Of a DNA stretch of 64,000 bases, positions 16,540 through 27,821 are shown piece after piece (within the stretch, counting starts at the first letter, position 1; each line of letters begins with the position of its first letter). Source of the stretch: Methanomassiliicoccales archaeon RumEn M1 (GTDB lineage Archaea > Thermoplasmatota > Thermoplasmata > Methanomassiliicoccales > Methanomassiliicoccaceae); contig LJKK01000143.1 in NCBI GenBank assembly GCA_001421185.1, forward strand, positions 35,467-99,466, in the 5' to 3' direction. The position numbers and the translations under genes are program-made. Below the pieces are notes generated by a model. The model saw only the letters and a program-made list of their open reading frames with translations, did no database searches and was not told where the DNA came from.

Positions 16540-17388
16540 GTGAACATCGTCCTGGTCCGGTATGCCGAGGTGGGCCTCAAGTCGCCCGGGGTGCGGAGGC
16601 ACTTCGAATCGATACTGCTCGATAACATGGAGGCTGCCCTGGCCAGGGAGCGCATCGAGGCGCTGATCAACTGCGAGGCAGGGCGCATCTACGTTCGCAC
16701 CGACCGCATCGACGAGGCGGTGTCGGCGTTGGTCCATGTGTTCGGCGTGGCCTCGGTCAGCCCGGCCATCGAGTGCGGCTCCGACATGGAGGAGATGCAG
16801 AGCACGGCGGCGGAGATGTCACGCTCCATCCTCGGCCAGGGAGCGTCGTTCGCCGTCAAGGCCCGCAGGGAGGGAAGCCATCCCTACACCAGCATGGACG
16901 TGGGACGCGAGGTGGGTTCGGCGATCTTCCTGGCCAACGAGGACCGGGGGATCAGGGTCGACCTCACCCGGCCGGATGTCACCATCTACGTGGAGGTGAG
17001 GGGCAAGAGGGCCTTCATCTTCGACCGCTACATCCCCGGACCGGGGGGCCTGCCGCTCGGCAGCCAGGGAAAGGTGGTGGCCTCGGTGCACAGCGAACGA
17101 GATGCCCTGGCGGCCTGGATGCTCATGAAGCGCGGCTGCAAGGTGCTGGTGTGGGGCGACCACCACGCCGATGTCCTGGATAGCTGGGACCCCCGGCTGA
17201 AAAGACTGGAGAGCGACGCGCTCCAGTCGGCGCTGCGCACGTCCAAGGCCCTGGGAGTGGTGTTCGGTCACCGACTGGAGGACATCGACCTCACGTGCGC
17301 CGCCGAGGCCGGCGTCCCGGCGTTCTACCCCCTGATAGGAATGACCGAGGCCGAGCTGTCGGAACGCCTCCAGGACATCAGGCGATGA
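16540..17388 (+). CDS. ThiI-like THUMP protein with degenerate PP-loop
   Basis: A 282-residue protein similar to tRNA 4-thiouridine synthase ThiI. A ferredoxin-like plus THUMP region occupies residues 1-170 (VLVRYAEVGLKS is the ThiI opening; DVTIYVEVRGKRAFIF closes THUMP). An adenine-nucleotide alpha-hydrolase-like domain follows. The PP-loop that should read SGGxDS is replaced by VHSERDA within GKVVASVHSERDALAAWM, so ATP pyrophosphatase activity is unlikely. The rhodanese domain is absent. The start is GTG 16540, 27 bases downstream of a TTTTTTTA box, consistent with a leaderless message. It may bind tRNA without modifying it, or act with another enzyme. The product is shorter than typical ThiI (about 380 or more). 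Confidence 0.8.
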   Translation: MNIVLVRYAEVGLKSPGVRRHFESILLDNMEAALARERIEALINCEAGRIYVRTDRIDEAVSALVHVFGVASVSPAIECGSDMEEMQSTAAEMSRSILGQGASFAVKARREGSHPYTSMDVGREVGSAIFLANEDRGIRVDLTRPDVTIYVEVRGKRAFIFDRYIPGPGGLPLGSQGKVVASVHSERDALAAWMLMKRGCKVLVWGDHHADVLDSWDPRLKRLESDALQSALRTSKALGVVFGHRLEDIDLTCAAEAGVPAFYPLIGMTEAELSERLQDIRR

Positions 17389-17501
17389 GCTCTCCTATCG
17401 CCTAGAATTAATTATTGTTCTCGGCTACAAACCTTAAAGACGCCCGATTGGTTCTCTTGCTCGAAATCCCGTGACGTCCTCGCACGGCCCCCCCGCGACG
17501 C

Positions 17502-20500
17502 ATGGCGACCTTCGTCGCCGCCCTTCTGTTATTCCTATCTCTGTCCCCGCTAGCGCCCCTGGCCCTGGCCGATCCGGGGCAGACGCCCGCCCATTCGCTG
17601 GACGAGCAGGGCAGCGCATGGGAGGGCCGCGGGACGGGGTTCGTCCCCCCTCCTGACGAGGCCCGACAGGAGTACTACGGCCGAGGGGTGGCCCCGATGG
17701 CCAACGCGTACCTTCCGCCGTCGATCGACCTGTCCCAGGACCCGTGGTTCCCGGCGGTGGGGCACCAGGGCAGCCAGGGCAGCTGCGCGGCCTGGGCCCT
17801 GGCTTATTACTGCTATGGCTATCAGGAGGCCAGGGACAATGGTTGGACCGACGCCAAGACCAATCCGGAGCACCAGATCTCCCCCGCCTGGGGATACAAC
17901 CGGGTGTCGGGCGGTCAGGACAAGGGCACCTGGATGGAAGCGGTGGCCGACGCGCTGTGCGACTGGGGGGCGGCCACCATGGCCACCATGCCGTACGATG
18001 AGAGCGACTTTTGGTCCTGGGGCTCGGAGGAGGCGTTCAGGGAGGCGCCCCTCCATCGTCCCCAGGAGACGGTGTCGCTGGGCTACCAGGGCGACGCCAC
18101 CATCGAGGAGGTGAAGGCCCTCATCGTCTCAGGGATTCCAGTGACCTTCGCCATGACGTCGAGCAACATCAACCCCTTCCGCGACAACTACGTGCTGTCC
18201 AGCCGAGAGTACGCGGTGGGGGCGGCGGACCACGCCCAGACCCTGGTGGGGTACGACGACTCCATCGTCGAGGACGGGGAGCAGGGAGCGTTCAAGGTGG
18301 TGAACTCATGGGGCACCGGCTTCGGCGATAATGGCTTCTACTGGTTGACGTACGAGGCCATCAAGGAGATCGGCGCCTCGGGAAAGCTGTACTTGACCTA
18401 CGTCGTGGACCGCCAGGACTACGAGCCCACCGCCTTGATGGTGTGGCACTTCGACGGCCCTCTCTATCAGAGCTCCCAGATCACCGTGCGCACCGAGGGC
18501 GGGGAGATCACGCCCAGGTACAACACGGGCGCTAACGCCGCCAAGGTCCGCATGCCCTCCTTCATGCTGCTGGACGTCACCGACGAGTACGTCGGTCCGG
18601 GGCAGATGTTCACCCTCTCCATTAGCGTCGCGTGCACCATATCCTCGCTCCGAATGGAATATTACGACATGTACGTTCCAGGCCGCCCTTCCACCGTCTC
18701 GCCCATATCCTCCGATGTGCCGAGCTCCCGCACCGCATCGGTGCAGGCGCCGGCGTACGAGGCCCTGCCGCTCCACACCGCCTTGGACCTGGCCACGTCC
18801 CGCGTGACCACCGGCGGAACGTCCGCCTGGACGGCCGTGAGGTTCGACCCATCGGTGGGCGGGGCGGTCGCGCAGAGCGGGGACATAGCGTCCGGTACAT
18901 CCTGGGTGAAGGCCATCGTGTCGGGCCCAGGAACCCTCGAGTTCAATTGGGCGATCGATGCCATGGGATACGACGATACGTTGTCGGTGCATCTCGACGG
19001 CGTCAAGGTCGCCTCCATCGACGGCACCTCCGGCTGGCGGTCGAAGAGCGTGGACGTCCCGGCCGGGGAGCATGAGATATGCTGGTCATACGAGCGCCGG
19101 GGGGGCGGGCGGCGGGAGCGGGATGGTGGACGCCGTCACCTGGGCCATCGATGAACTTCGCATCGACGGCGACCATGAGCTCCTGGGGATGTCGGAACGG
19201 ATGGGGTGGCCCGGGTCGGGGAGCGAGGACTCGCCCCTGATGATATCGAACATGACGATGCCCATGGGCGGCCTGTACATTGGGAACACGACCCTGCACC
19301 TGATCATATCCAACTGCATCCTGAGCGGAGCGGACGGGGCGGCGGCGCATCTGTACAATGTGAGCAACGTGCGCTTCACCGGAAGCACGTTCGCCGATAA
19401 CGGCATCGGCCTGCTGCTGGAGGGTTCCAGCGCGATGGTCGACGGCAACAGGTTCATCGGCAACGGGATCGGCCTGGACATCGATGGGAGCGGGTCCGTG
19501 AGCGAGAACCTGTTCAGGGACAACGAAGGCTTCGCGGTGATCGCTCGCTCTTCCGGCTGGACCGTCCATCTCAATGCGTTCGTCGGGAACAATGGCGTCG
19601 GTGAGGGAGACGACGTCAGGGCCCAGGCCATGGACCTGGGCGGCTCCGCGTGGAGCTGGGAAGGGCACGGGAACCATTGGTCCGATTGGACCACGGACCA
19701 GGACGGGGACTGGTTCAGCGACACGCCCTATGACGTCGGCCATTCCGCCGACCAGCATCCGTTCTCGACGCCGTCCTCCGTTCCGCGAGCGTTCACGGCC
19801 GAGGTGGTCGGAGGCGTGACCCACCTCTCCTGGGATGTGCCGGAGTTCGCCATGGCGGAACTGATCGGCTATGAGGTGGAGCGCACCGGTCCCGATGGCG
19901 TGACATCGAACATCCTAGCTGCCGAGGTCCGCGCCATGGAGGATGCGGTCTCCGAGACGGCCTCATACAGCTACCGCATCCGGGCGCTCACCGCCCTTGG
20001 GGCGGGGGATTGGAGCAGTCCGTTCGAGGTGTACGTGCCGGACGTGACCCCGCCGTCGATCGGCATCGTGAGCCCGGCGGACGGCAAATGGACCGCCTCC
20101 GCGGCGGTCAGATGGGCCGGGAGCGACGACGGGGCCGGTATCGATCGCTACGAGATCAGTCTGGACGGCGGTGCGTTCGAGGACATGGGCCTTAGCGTGG
20201 CGAGAACGTTCACCGGGCTCGCCGAAGGGCGGCACACCGTGACCGTCGTGGCGTATGATGGGGCGGGGAACAGGGCGGAATCGTCGGTAAGCTTCCGACT
20301 GGACCTCACCAAGCCGTCCATCACCATAGCGTCCCCGACCCCAGGGGTGATGGGCTCGTCCCACGTCGACATATCGATCAGGGCGTCGGACCAGGGCTCT
20401 GGCCTCTCGACCGTGACGGTCCAGCTGGACGGCGCGACCATCGGAGAGGCCGTAAAGGGGAGCATGGACCTGTCGGTCGAGCTGGCCGACGGCGAGCATA

Positions 20501-21171
20501 CGCTGACCGTCATCGCCCGGGACGCCGTGGGGAACCGGGCCTCCAGCAAGGTGACGTTCACCGTGGCCGCCACCGCTCCGGTGATCGAGATCCTCGGCCC
20601 CCAGGGCGGGACCGCATCGTCATCGAGCCTGAACGTCTCCTGCTCCTTCGCCGGGCCCCGGGAGACATGGGCCCAGGTCCGCGTCGACGGCGGGGAATGG
20701 CACAATATATCCTCCGCCTTATGCCACACGTTCGACGGCCTTGAGGACGGTGTCCATGTCATAGAGGCGATGGCGTGGGACGCCAGCGGGCTCATGGACG
20801 TTCGGTCGGTCTCGGTGGAGATCGATACCACGCCCCCGGCGGCGACCATCGAACGGGCGAACGGCACCATCCGCATCACGTTCTCCGAGGAAGTGGACCG
20901 GAACAGCACCACCTGCCTCCTCGGCGTCGACCACGACGTCATCTGGGACCATGGCGTCATGGTGATCGTCCCCTCCGCTCCGCTGGCCGCCGGTAACCAC
21001 TCCTTGGCGGTCCATGCGGTGGACCGGGCCGGCAACTCGATCGATATGTCCTTCAAGATCACCATCGATGCCGTCGCCGATTCGCCCCGAGGAACGGGAA
21101 CGTTGCTGGTCTACGCCGCGATCGCCGTGGTGATCATTGTGGCCGCTGCGCTACTGGTTCGCAGAAAATAA
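17502..21171 (+). CDS. Secreted, membrane-anchored papain-like protease with beta-helix and Ig-like domains (one frameshift)
   Basis: A predicted surface protein of about 1,220 residues. Residues 1-24 look like a signal peptide. A papain-like (C1A) domain follows with oxyanion Gln89, Cys95 (GSQGSCAAWA), His244 (AADHAQTLVGYDD) and Asn268 (VVNSWGTGFGDNG). After a beta-rich region, a NosD/right-handed beta-helix section has repeats such as FTGSTFADNGIGL and VDGNRFIGNGIGL. A fibronectin-like domain and several Ig-like repeats (TPPSIGIVSPADG, HTVTVVAYDGAGNRAES) come next, then a C-terminal transmembrane helix ending RRK. The frame breaks in a run of seven G at 19099-19105; removing one G joins the two parts. 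Substrate unknown; likely extracellular peptide breakdown or cell-surface processing. Confidence 0.85.
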
Positions 21172-21195
21172 AAAAAGGGGATGAAAGGAAGGGGT

Positions 21196-21836
21196 TTACT
21201 TGCCCTGGTGCTTGTGAGCGTTGATGGAGGGGCGGACCTTCTCGGCGCCCTTGCCCTTCCACTTCAGCCCGCGACCGGCCTTGCCCGCGGCGGTGAGTCC
21301 GCGGAAGGCACGGTTCTTGTGCTGCTTCTCGCAGATCCAGTTGATGTTCTTATCCGCCTTGATCACGGGGTGGTGCGGGTCCACCAGGATGATCTCGAAC
21401 CACTCGTGGAGGCCGTCCTGTCCCACCCAGTAGGAGTTCAGCACCTCGAGGTTGGGATACCGCTTGGCGCACCTCTCCTCGGCGATCCTCTGCAGGCTCT
21501 TGCCGGTGGTGATCTTGTTGATACCGCGGCGCTTGGCGCGGCGGCCCTTGCGGATCTGCCTCTTGCGCAGGGATCCCTTGCGGACCCTGCCGCGGACCAC
21601 GACGAAGCCCTGCTTGGCCTTGTAGCCGAGCTTCCTCGCCCTGTCCAGGCGGGTGGGGTGCTCGACCCTGATGTAATTCTCATCCTTGCGCCACTGAATG
21701 AGGCGCTCCCACTGCGCCTGCTTCACGTAGCTATCGGACGCGTGTTCCACGCCTCTGCAATATAATGGTACATGTCCTTCCCGCTAACAGGCCTCTTGAC
21801 CTCTTCCTCGGGAAGGTTCTCGACTTCGTTTGCCAT
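21196..21836 (-). CDS. rpl15e: 50S ribosomal protein L15e (one frameshift)
   Basis: Large-subunit ribosomal protein. The main frame (from 21750 down) shows the family core [46 protein letters not shown] and [14 protein letters not shown]. The conserved N-terminus (MYHYIAEAW) lies in another frame that starts at ATG 21836, [14 protein letters not shown]. One missing base at about 21746-21748 separates them; restoring it gives [13 protein letters not shown]. The reconstructed protein is about 213 residues, slightly longer than usual because of an acidic N-terminal stretch. A gene for a universally needed protein is very unlikely to be broken in reality. Confidence 0.9.
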
Positions 21837-21896
21837 ATGCGTTCACCTTGCCTTGCGGCGTTTATGGATTCACCCGCCGGGGCGGGCACATCTCCG

Positions 21897-21913
21897 ACGA
21901 GATAGCATCTCGT
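21897..21913. repeat. Perfect inverted repeat in the leader of L15e
   Basis: ACGAGAT and ATCTCGT are separated by AGC. The element lies between a TATA-like ATATATAATAATT (21941-21953) and the L15e start codon, so it is probably in the mRNA leader. It could be a regulatory hairpin or chance. Confidence 0.45.
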
Positions 21914-21968
21914 GACTAGAGCTTGGGAGAAGCCCCTACCATATATAATAATTTATGAGGCCGCCAGG

Positions 21969-22397
21969 TCACTTGGCCAGGGCGGTCTCGATCGCCAAGA
22001 GGTCCTTCTCCAGGTCCTCGACGGCCCCTTCCTTGTAGCACCTGACCGATCCGCCTCTATCTCCCGATAGATAGAATCCCATGTCCTTCAGCTCCGTCAG
22101 CGCCGAGGTCCTTCGTTGCAGGAGCTCGAGGTCGAACTCCTCCCCCTCCTCCGCGGCCAGGGGCACGCAGATCTCCAGAACGTACCTCATGCGCTCCTCC
22201 CCGCGATCGATCCCCAGCATGGCCAACATTCCCACCAGCAGCAGCTGGAGGTCTATCTCGTTGATGCTCCGACGGATGATCTCGTTGAGCGAGTTCATGT
22301 CCAGCGCGCGGCATTCTCCGTTCTGTGCAAGCGAGCCGTTGGCCCACTCTCCAATGAGCTGCAGTCTTCCTGTCAGATCCGACACCGCTGTTAGCAC
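21969..22397 (-). CDS. Hypothetical protein, unknown function
   Basis: A 142-residue soluble, mostly helical acidic protein. I do not recognise a family. It has a hydrophobic patch IDLQLLLVGMLAMLGIDRGEERMRYVLEI and an end of alternating acidic and basic residues. The start is GTG 22397, with a TTTAA element about 24 bases upstream; ATG 22298 (MNSLNEIIRR) is an alternative. It lies between PolB (upstream, same strand) and L15e. Confidence 0.6.
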   Translation of the reverse strand: MLTAVSDLTGRLQLIGEWANGSLAQNGECRALDMNSLNEIIRRSINEIDLQLLLVGMLAMLGIDRGEERMRYVLEICVPLAAEEGEEFDLELLQRRTSALTELKDMGFYLSGDRGGSVRCYKEGAVEDLEKDLLAIETALAK

Positions 22398-22457
22398 GTC
22401 CCGACAGGAAGTTAAAGCTAACCGTCTGGCTTTGATTGTTGATAAGACGGCGGTCTA

Positions 22458-24891
22458 TCACATGAAGTCTCGCAAATCGAGCTTCTTTGCCGGTTTTTTC
22501 TCCGGTTTGCTCTTGGTCCTGGCCGGTCCGGGGGACGAGAACGAGGCATCGAACAGGGTGGCCTGCTGGGAGCCGGTCATGAGGTCCTTCTCCCCCCAGC
22601 CGAACACCTCGGTGGCGCGGGCGGCGGTCTGCGCCAGCCGCTCCGCGTAATAGCGGCAATCGGGGCGGTGCTCGAACGGACGCCCCGAGATGTATGGCTC
22701 CACCTCCTGTGGCGTCTTCCTGGAATCGGTCACGACCCATGACACCTTCATACCCGGGACGAAGTCATAGCCCATGGCCATGAGCTTCTTGGCCGTCTGC
22801 ACGTTGGCCTGGGAGTCGGGGTCCTTGTAGGAGCTGAACGTCTTGCAGGTGCGGGATATGACCAGGTCCTCGACCGGCACCTTGCACTCCAGCGCCCGGG
22901 AGACGGCCTCCCTGGCAACCCTGACGCCCTCCTCGGGGGGCGCCGTCCAGGATCTTCTCGAAGACCTCGGTCAGCAGCTCGCTCTGCAGGTTGAAGGAAT
23001 CGGTCCTCCTGATCTCGTAGCCGCGGACGATCATCCCCTCGGTCGGCCACACCGAGCGGCCAACGTAGCGCTTCTTGGCATGGGAGAACAACGATTCGAA
23101 GACCTTCTCGAACTCCATCTGGGAGATCTCCCTGGAGAACCGATCGGCGATCTCGGTGCCGAACTTCACCGTCTCGTCCAGATTGTCATACGGGGACTGT
23201 ATGAACAGGCTGTCGGTATCGCTGTAGATGACCTTGATGCCGTGCTCCTCCAGCCGCTTGATGAGTGTCTTGGTGGTCTCCCGGGCGAAGGAGGTGATGG
23301 CCGAGCCGATGTTGCGGTCCGTGAACCGGTAGAACGATGAGGCGAACACCCCGTAGAAGGCGTTCATGAGGATCTTGACCGCCTCCTGCAGACCATTGTA
23401 GTAGCGGCGTTCGTCCGGATCGTCGCTGGCCTTCATCCTCCTCTTGATGTCGTCCCTCTGTGCCATCAGGTCGCTCAGGATGCCGGGCAGCAGGCCGGTC
23501 CGGCGCTCCCTGCTGAGGAACCTCGCCCCGCTGGGGGAGACGATCTCGCCGTCATCGCTCAGCGTGGTGAAGCAGATGTTCTTGCTGATGATGAGCGAGG
23601 GATACATCGACTTGAAGTCCAGCACGATGACCCAGTGGTACAGCCCCGGCTCTATGGTGTGCACGTACCCGCCCTCGATGGCCTCGTCCTCGTCGTCGTC
23701 CAGGCGGGAGGTCAACGGCACTCCCACTGGCCCGAACGGCGCCGGCACGCGGTCGGCCTCGCGTATCAGGATGGAGTCGATGAGCGTGGAGTTGCCGGAC
23801 GTCTGCACGTCCTCCATGGGAAGCTTGGACACCGCCGCCAGGTCCATGGTGCGGCGCAGCGACCCCACGTGCTCCAGGATCCTGAGCGCCAGCTCGGCGT
23901 CCTTGATGCAGTACCTCATCACCTTGTCACGGTCCCGCTCCCACTCCTCGTCCATCTTGGAGGGGTCGACGTCCATCTTCTCCTCGCCCAGGGCCAGCTT
24001 GGCCACGTAGTTGAGCGTCTCCTGCTTGGGGCGGAGGGCCATCTTGGCGGCCCACCAGGCGTCCACCACCAGCCGGCCGGTGACCTTCCACCCGCGCTGG
24101 CCGGTCCGCCGCGGCTCGCCGAGGTCCCGGCCCCACGCCAGCCGTCCCGAGCTGCAGGCCTTGGCCCTTTCCATCACCGTCGGTATGTCGTAGTTGTCTA
24201 TGTTGTACCCTGTGATGACGTCCGGGTCCTCGTTCTGTATGACCTCGGTGAAGGCGTCGATGATCTCCCTCTCCGTTCCGTGGAGGGGCGCTCCCTCTCG
24301 GAGCTCGCCGTTCTCCCTTATGACGTAGCAGATGGTCAGGATGTGTCCGTCGCTGATGCTGTTCTCGATGTCGAACGATAGGACCTTGAGGGACGGGTTG
24401 AACGGCTCCAGGTTGGAGATGTCCGGTCCGCCGCCCCGGCTGGCGATGTCCACCACCAGGTCGGTACGGTAGCTGCCCTTGGTCTCCTCCCCCACGATCT
24501 GCACGCAGGCGTTGAGGTCGTGGTCGTAGATGAAGCGGTGGTGGAAGGGGATGTCGGCGGCCAGGACCTCGAACTGGCGCCTCAGCCGGGAGCGGAAATC
24601 GGGGACCAGCCAGGGGAAGCGGACCACCACCTTGGCGGCCTTTCGCAGCTTCCCCCGGTGGAACAGCTCGATGCGCTCGACCCTTCGCACGTCCGGGTCC
24701 TTTCGAAGCGTCTCCAGGGCATCATCGTCCGGCTCCACCAGGTGGAAGTACGGCTCGAAGCCCACGTAGCGGGCCACCAGGGAGCGCCCGTCGTCCACCT
24801 TGCCGTACAGCTCCACGGACAGCTGGTCATCCTCTGCGCGACGGTATGTTGCGCTCAACAGCCTGACGTTCCATCTTCCCACTCGGTTCAC
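22458..24891 (-). CDS. polB: Family B DNA polymerase (one frameshift)
   Basis: Replicative or repair DNA polymerase with 3'-5' exonuclease, about 810 residues after correction. Exonuclease motif I reads LSFDIENSISDG, motif II has GYNIDNYDIP, and polymerase motifs are DFKSMYPSLII, KILMNAFYGVFASSFY and YSDTDSLF. The C-terminal part (VEDLVISRTCKTFSSYKDP, QANVQTAKKLMAMGYDFVPG) lies in another frame; an extra G in the G6 run at 22935-22940 causes the break. Removing it gives ILDGAPEEGVRVAREAV. The start is GTG 24891, overlapping the stop of the upstream GTPase. A C-terminal QATLFDASF resembles a PCNA-binding tail but lacks the second aromatic residue in the usual place. Confidence 0.93.
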
Positions 24892-26077
24892 TTCCTCGAT
24901 ACGATGGTGATCACGTCCTCGTTCTGGAGCACGTAATCGTTGCCCACGACGCGATGCGTTCTGACGTTTATGGCCCTTATGAAATTTTCTCCCAGCTCGG
25001 TGTGCACCCTGTAGGCCAGCTCTCTAGCGGTGGTGCCCGGGGCACCATGAACGCGTCGGGAAGCACCCGGCCCTCGTGGTCGGTCATCCGCGTCTCGTCC
25101 TCCACCGGGTACACCACGATCTGGTCCAGCAGACGGTACGCGGCCGTCTCCAGGCACTGCTGCACCCCGGTGCCGCCGAACCGTTCGATGTTGCTCCTGA
25201 GCAGATCGATGGCCTTGGTCTGGGCGGCGTTCAGCCTCGACGGGTCGGGAACGGTGAACGTTGCGTCGCCGGGGAGATATTCGATCAGGCCGGACCTGGC
25301 GGCCCGCTTGAGCGCCAGCTCGGTCTCCGCCAGGGTCGGCACGGTCATGGGGCCCAGGGCCTCGATCAGTCTCTTTAGCTGGGCGTCGTCGGCCTGGTCG
25401 GCCTTGTTCAGGGCGACGATCATGGGCTTGGCGTGCCTTCTGATGGTGTCCGACACGCGGTACATGATCTCCTCGTCCCAGGTCTGGGGGTTCTCGGGCG
25501 GCTGCACCTCGCGCAGGGCGGCGTTGACGTGAAGCGGCGTCACGCCCAGTCCGGTCAAGCGCTCGTGGATGAGCAGCTCGATGTTCTTGCCCTCCATGTG
25601 GGCCTGCCGGGCGCTCCTCTCCCATCCCCGCTCCAGTATGCCCTTGATCCACATGGCGACCTCCCGCTCCAGGAACCGCACGTCCTCCAGGGGGTCGTGC
25701 GATCCCGCCGGCACCGCGTTGCCTTCCAGGTCGGTGGCGCCGGAGGCGTCCACCACGTGTATGAGCGCATCCGCCTGCCGGAGGTCGTCCAGGAACTGGT
25801 TGCCCAGTCCGCGGCCCTGGCAGGCGTCTGGCACCAGGCCCGCCACGTCCAGCAGCTCGATGGGTATCAGGCGGGTGCCGTTCTCGCAGGCGGCGTTCCG
25901 AGGCATGCACTGCGTGCCCAGCTCCACGTGCGGGCATTTTCCCCGCACATAGCCGACGCCCCGATTGGCCTTGATGGTGGTGAACGGGTAAGAAGCGATC
26001 TCCACGGTGGCCAGCGTGGCTGAGCAAAAGAAGGTTGACTTGCCGACGTTGGGCTTACCGACGATACCTATCTGCAT
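24888..26077 (-). CDS. YchF/Obg-family GTPase with TGS domain (one frameshift)
   Basis: Translation-factor-type P-loop NTPase. The N-terminus MQIGIVGKPNVGKSTFFCSAT has the G1 loop, TTIKANRG switch I, LLDVAGLVPDACQGRGLGNQFLDDLR G3 and switch II, and NKADQADD G4. The C-terminal TGS domain (TTARELAYRVHTELGENFIRAINVRTHRVVGND) is in another frame. One missing base near 25036-25042 separates them; restored, the junction reads FMVPRGTTARELAY. The full length is about 397 residues, normal for archaeal members. It overlaps the PolB start (GTGA). It lies upstream of PolB in the same direction. Confidence 0.92.
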
Positions 26078-26212
26078 CTCCCTGCCTCGCTTTCAGAATA
26101 CCCCCACCATAGAAATATCATTGCACCATCCGATGCCGTGATGTCCTAGGTCATGCGAGCTGGGCGGTTCCGAACATCGCCGGGCGGCTCGCTACATGAT
26201 CGAACGGGACCC

Positions 26213-26990
26213 TCATGGACCGTTCATTCCCTCGCGACGGTCAGGGAACGCCACCTCCGCCCTTCCGCCCATGAAGGACGAGGGCATGTCCTCGACCATT
26301 CGCCTCGCCAGCTCGATCGGCGCGGCGAAACTGAGGGCATCGGGCGGGAACCAGGCGTTGCCGGTGGGGTCCACCGGACCGATGTAAGCGACGTCCCGGG
26401 GGGGCCCTCGAGGCCATGCCGGCGGCGTAGGTGATCATGGAAGCGCAGGCGGCCCCGGCGGGCATGAGGACCGAACGGAAGATGTCCTCCGAGCCATAAT
26501 GGACCAGGCCCCCCAGGTTCCTGACCTGCTCGGCCGTCCCGATGACCAGCAGGGAGCGGACCGCTGCCTCGTCCGTCACGGAGCCCGCTCCGGCTATGAC
26601 GATGTAACGGCCTGGCGGGGTGATCTCGCCCGGCGCCTGGAGGAACCTCAGCGCCGCCTCGGGGGACGGCTTCAGCCGCTCCGCCTCCCCGCCCCGGTAC
26701 TCGGGAGTGCCGGTGGACAGGAAGAAGGGCAGCTTGGGCATGAGGGAGGCGAAGCCCAGCCAGATCAGGCCGCCGGGGCAGCATTTCTCCCGGACGTCCT
26801 CCCCGACGACCATGGGCGGGAACGAGCGGTCGGAGGCGCTCTTCAACAGGGCCCGGGCGACGCATCGGTCGACCCGGCCCAGGGGGACGGCGCCCTCGGG
26901 CATCTCGTCTGAGCCAAGCACGAACAGCGGCCGGCGCTCCAGACGCGCGAAGCGCTCGAACCTTTCATTGATCTCCATCAGCGTGAGCAT
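26213..26990 (-). CDS. DUF169 family protein (one frameshift)
   Basis: A protein of about 258 residues of the DUF169 family, uncharacterised but widespread in methanogens and anaerobes. It has the EKCCPGGLIWLGF cysteine motif, the alternating beta segments of the family (GRYIVIAGAG) and a C-terminal region rich in MEDM-type helices. An extra base in the seven-G run at 26398-26404 breaks the frame; corrected, the end reads DVAYIGPVDPTGNAWFPPDALSF and stops at 26213. A TATA-like AT-rich stretch (27018-27028) is about 30 bases upstream. The cysteine pair could bind a metal or cluster. Confidence 0.7.
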
Positions 26991-27023
26991 GTGGTCGCCC
27001 GATGAGGGGAGCGACGGCTATTT

Positions 27024-27821
27024 TTATCTCGCCCTCAGCTCGGCGACCCTGTCGGACAGCTCGCCGATCTGCTCGGGAGACAGCACCTCGACGCGCAGGT
27101 CGACATACGGCAGCAGCGCCTTCTGCTCGGCCGTTACGAGGGAGCGCATCCTCAGCACGGTCCCGATCTTCTTGCGGCGGTTCTGGAACAGCATCTCCAC
27201 CAGGCGGAAGAAGAGTCTCTCGTCCTCGACCTCGAACGGCGGCGGTCGGGGCACGAGCTCCACCACGGCCGAGTCCACCTTGGGTGCCGGCCAGAAACGG
27301 GAGCGTGGCACCTTCTCCAGGATGCGGCACTCCGATCGATAGTATACATTGACGGTCAGGCGCGAATAGTCGTCGCTGCCGGGCAGGGCCACCATACGAT
27401 CGGCGAATTCCTTCTGGAGCATGACCACGCCCTTCTCGAAGCGATGCTCCAGCAGCTTGAATATGATCGGCGAGGAGATGGAGTAGGGAAGGTTGGAGAC
27501 GAACTTGTCGAAGGGAGGAAAATCCACCGCGAGGGCGTCCCCCTCGATCAGCTCCACGTTCTCGGGGAGCCGACCGACCAGGAAGGACGCCAGCTTGGCG
27601 TCGGTCTCGATGGCTATGACCTTGCCGGCATGCGCGGCCAGGCGGCCGGTCAACATGCCCAGGCCGGGTCCGACCTCCAGCACCGTGTCCTGGGGCGAGA
27701 GCCCGGCATGCTCTATCTGCCGGTCGGCCACCCTGTCGTCTATCAGGAAGTTCTGGCCCCTGCTCTTGGCCGGCGAGGCGCCCAGCTCGGCGAGTATGGC
27801 CGCTATCTCCGAAGGGTTCAT
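27024..27821 (-). CDS. ksgA: 16S rRNA dimethyladenosine transferase (KsgA/Dim1)
   Basis: Dimethylates the two adjacent adenosines near the 3' end of 16S rRNA. The 265-residue enzyme has RGQNFLIDDRV, the SAM-binding VLEVGPGLGMLT, the IETDAKL acidic loop and the catalytic NLPYSISSPIIF. I chose ATG 27821 because it precedes the conserved N-terminus and overlaps the DUF655 stop. It ends the conserved archaeal order Pus10-L21e-Rpo4-DUF655-KsgA. No odd residues are seen. Confidence 0.95.
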   Translation of the reverse strand: MNPSEIAAILAELGASPAKSRGQNFLIDDRVADRQIEHAGLSPQDTVLEVGPGLGMLTGRLAAHAGKVIAIETDAKLASFLVGRLPENVELIEGDALAVDFPPFDKFVSNLPYSISSPIIFKLLEHRFEKGVVMLQKEFADRMVALPGSDDYSRLTVNVYYRSECRILEKVPRSRFWPAPKVDSAVVELVPRPPPFEVEDERLFFRLVEMLFQNRRKKIGTVLRMRSLVTAEQKALLPYVDLRVEVLSPEQIGELSDRVAELRAR

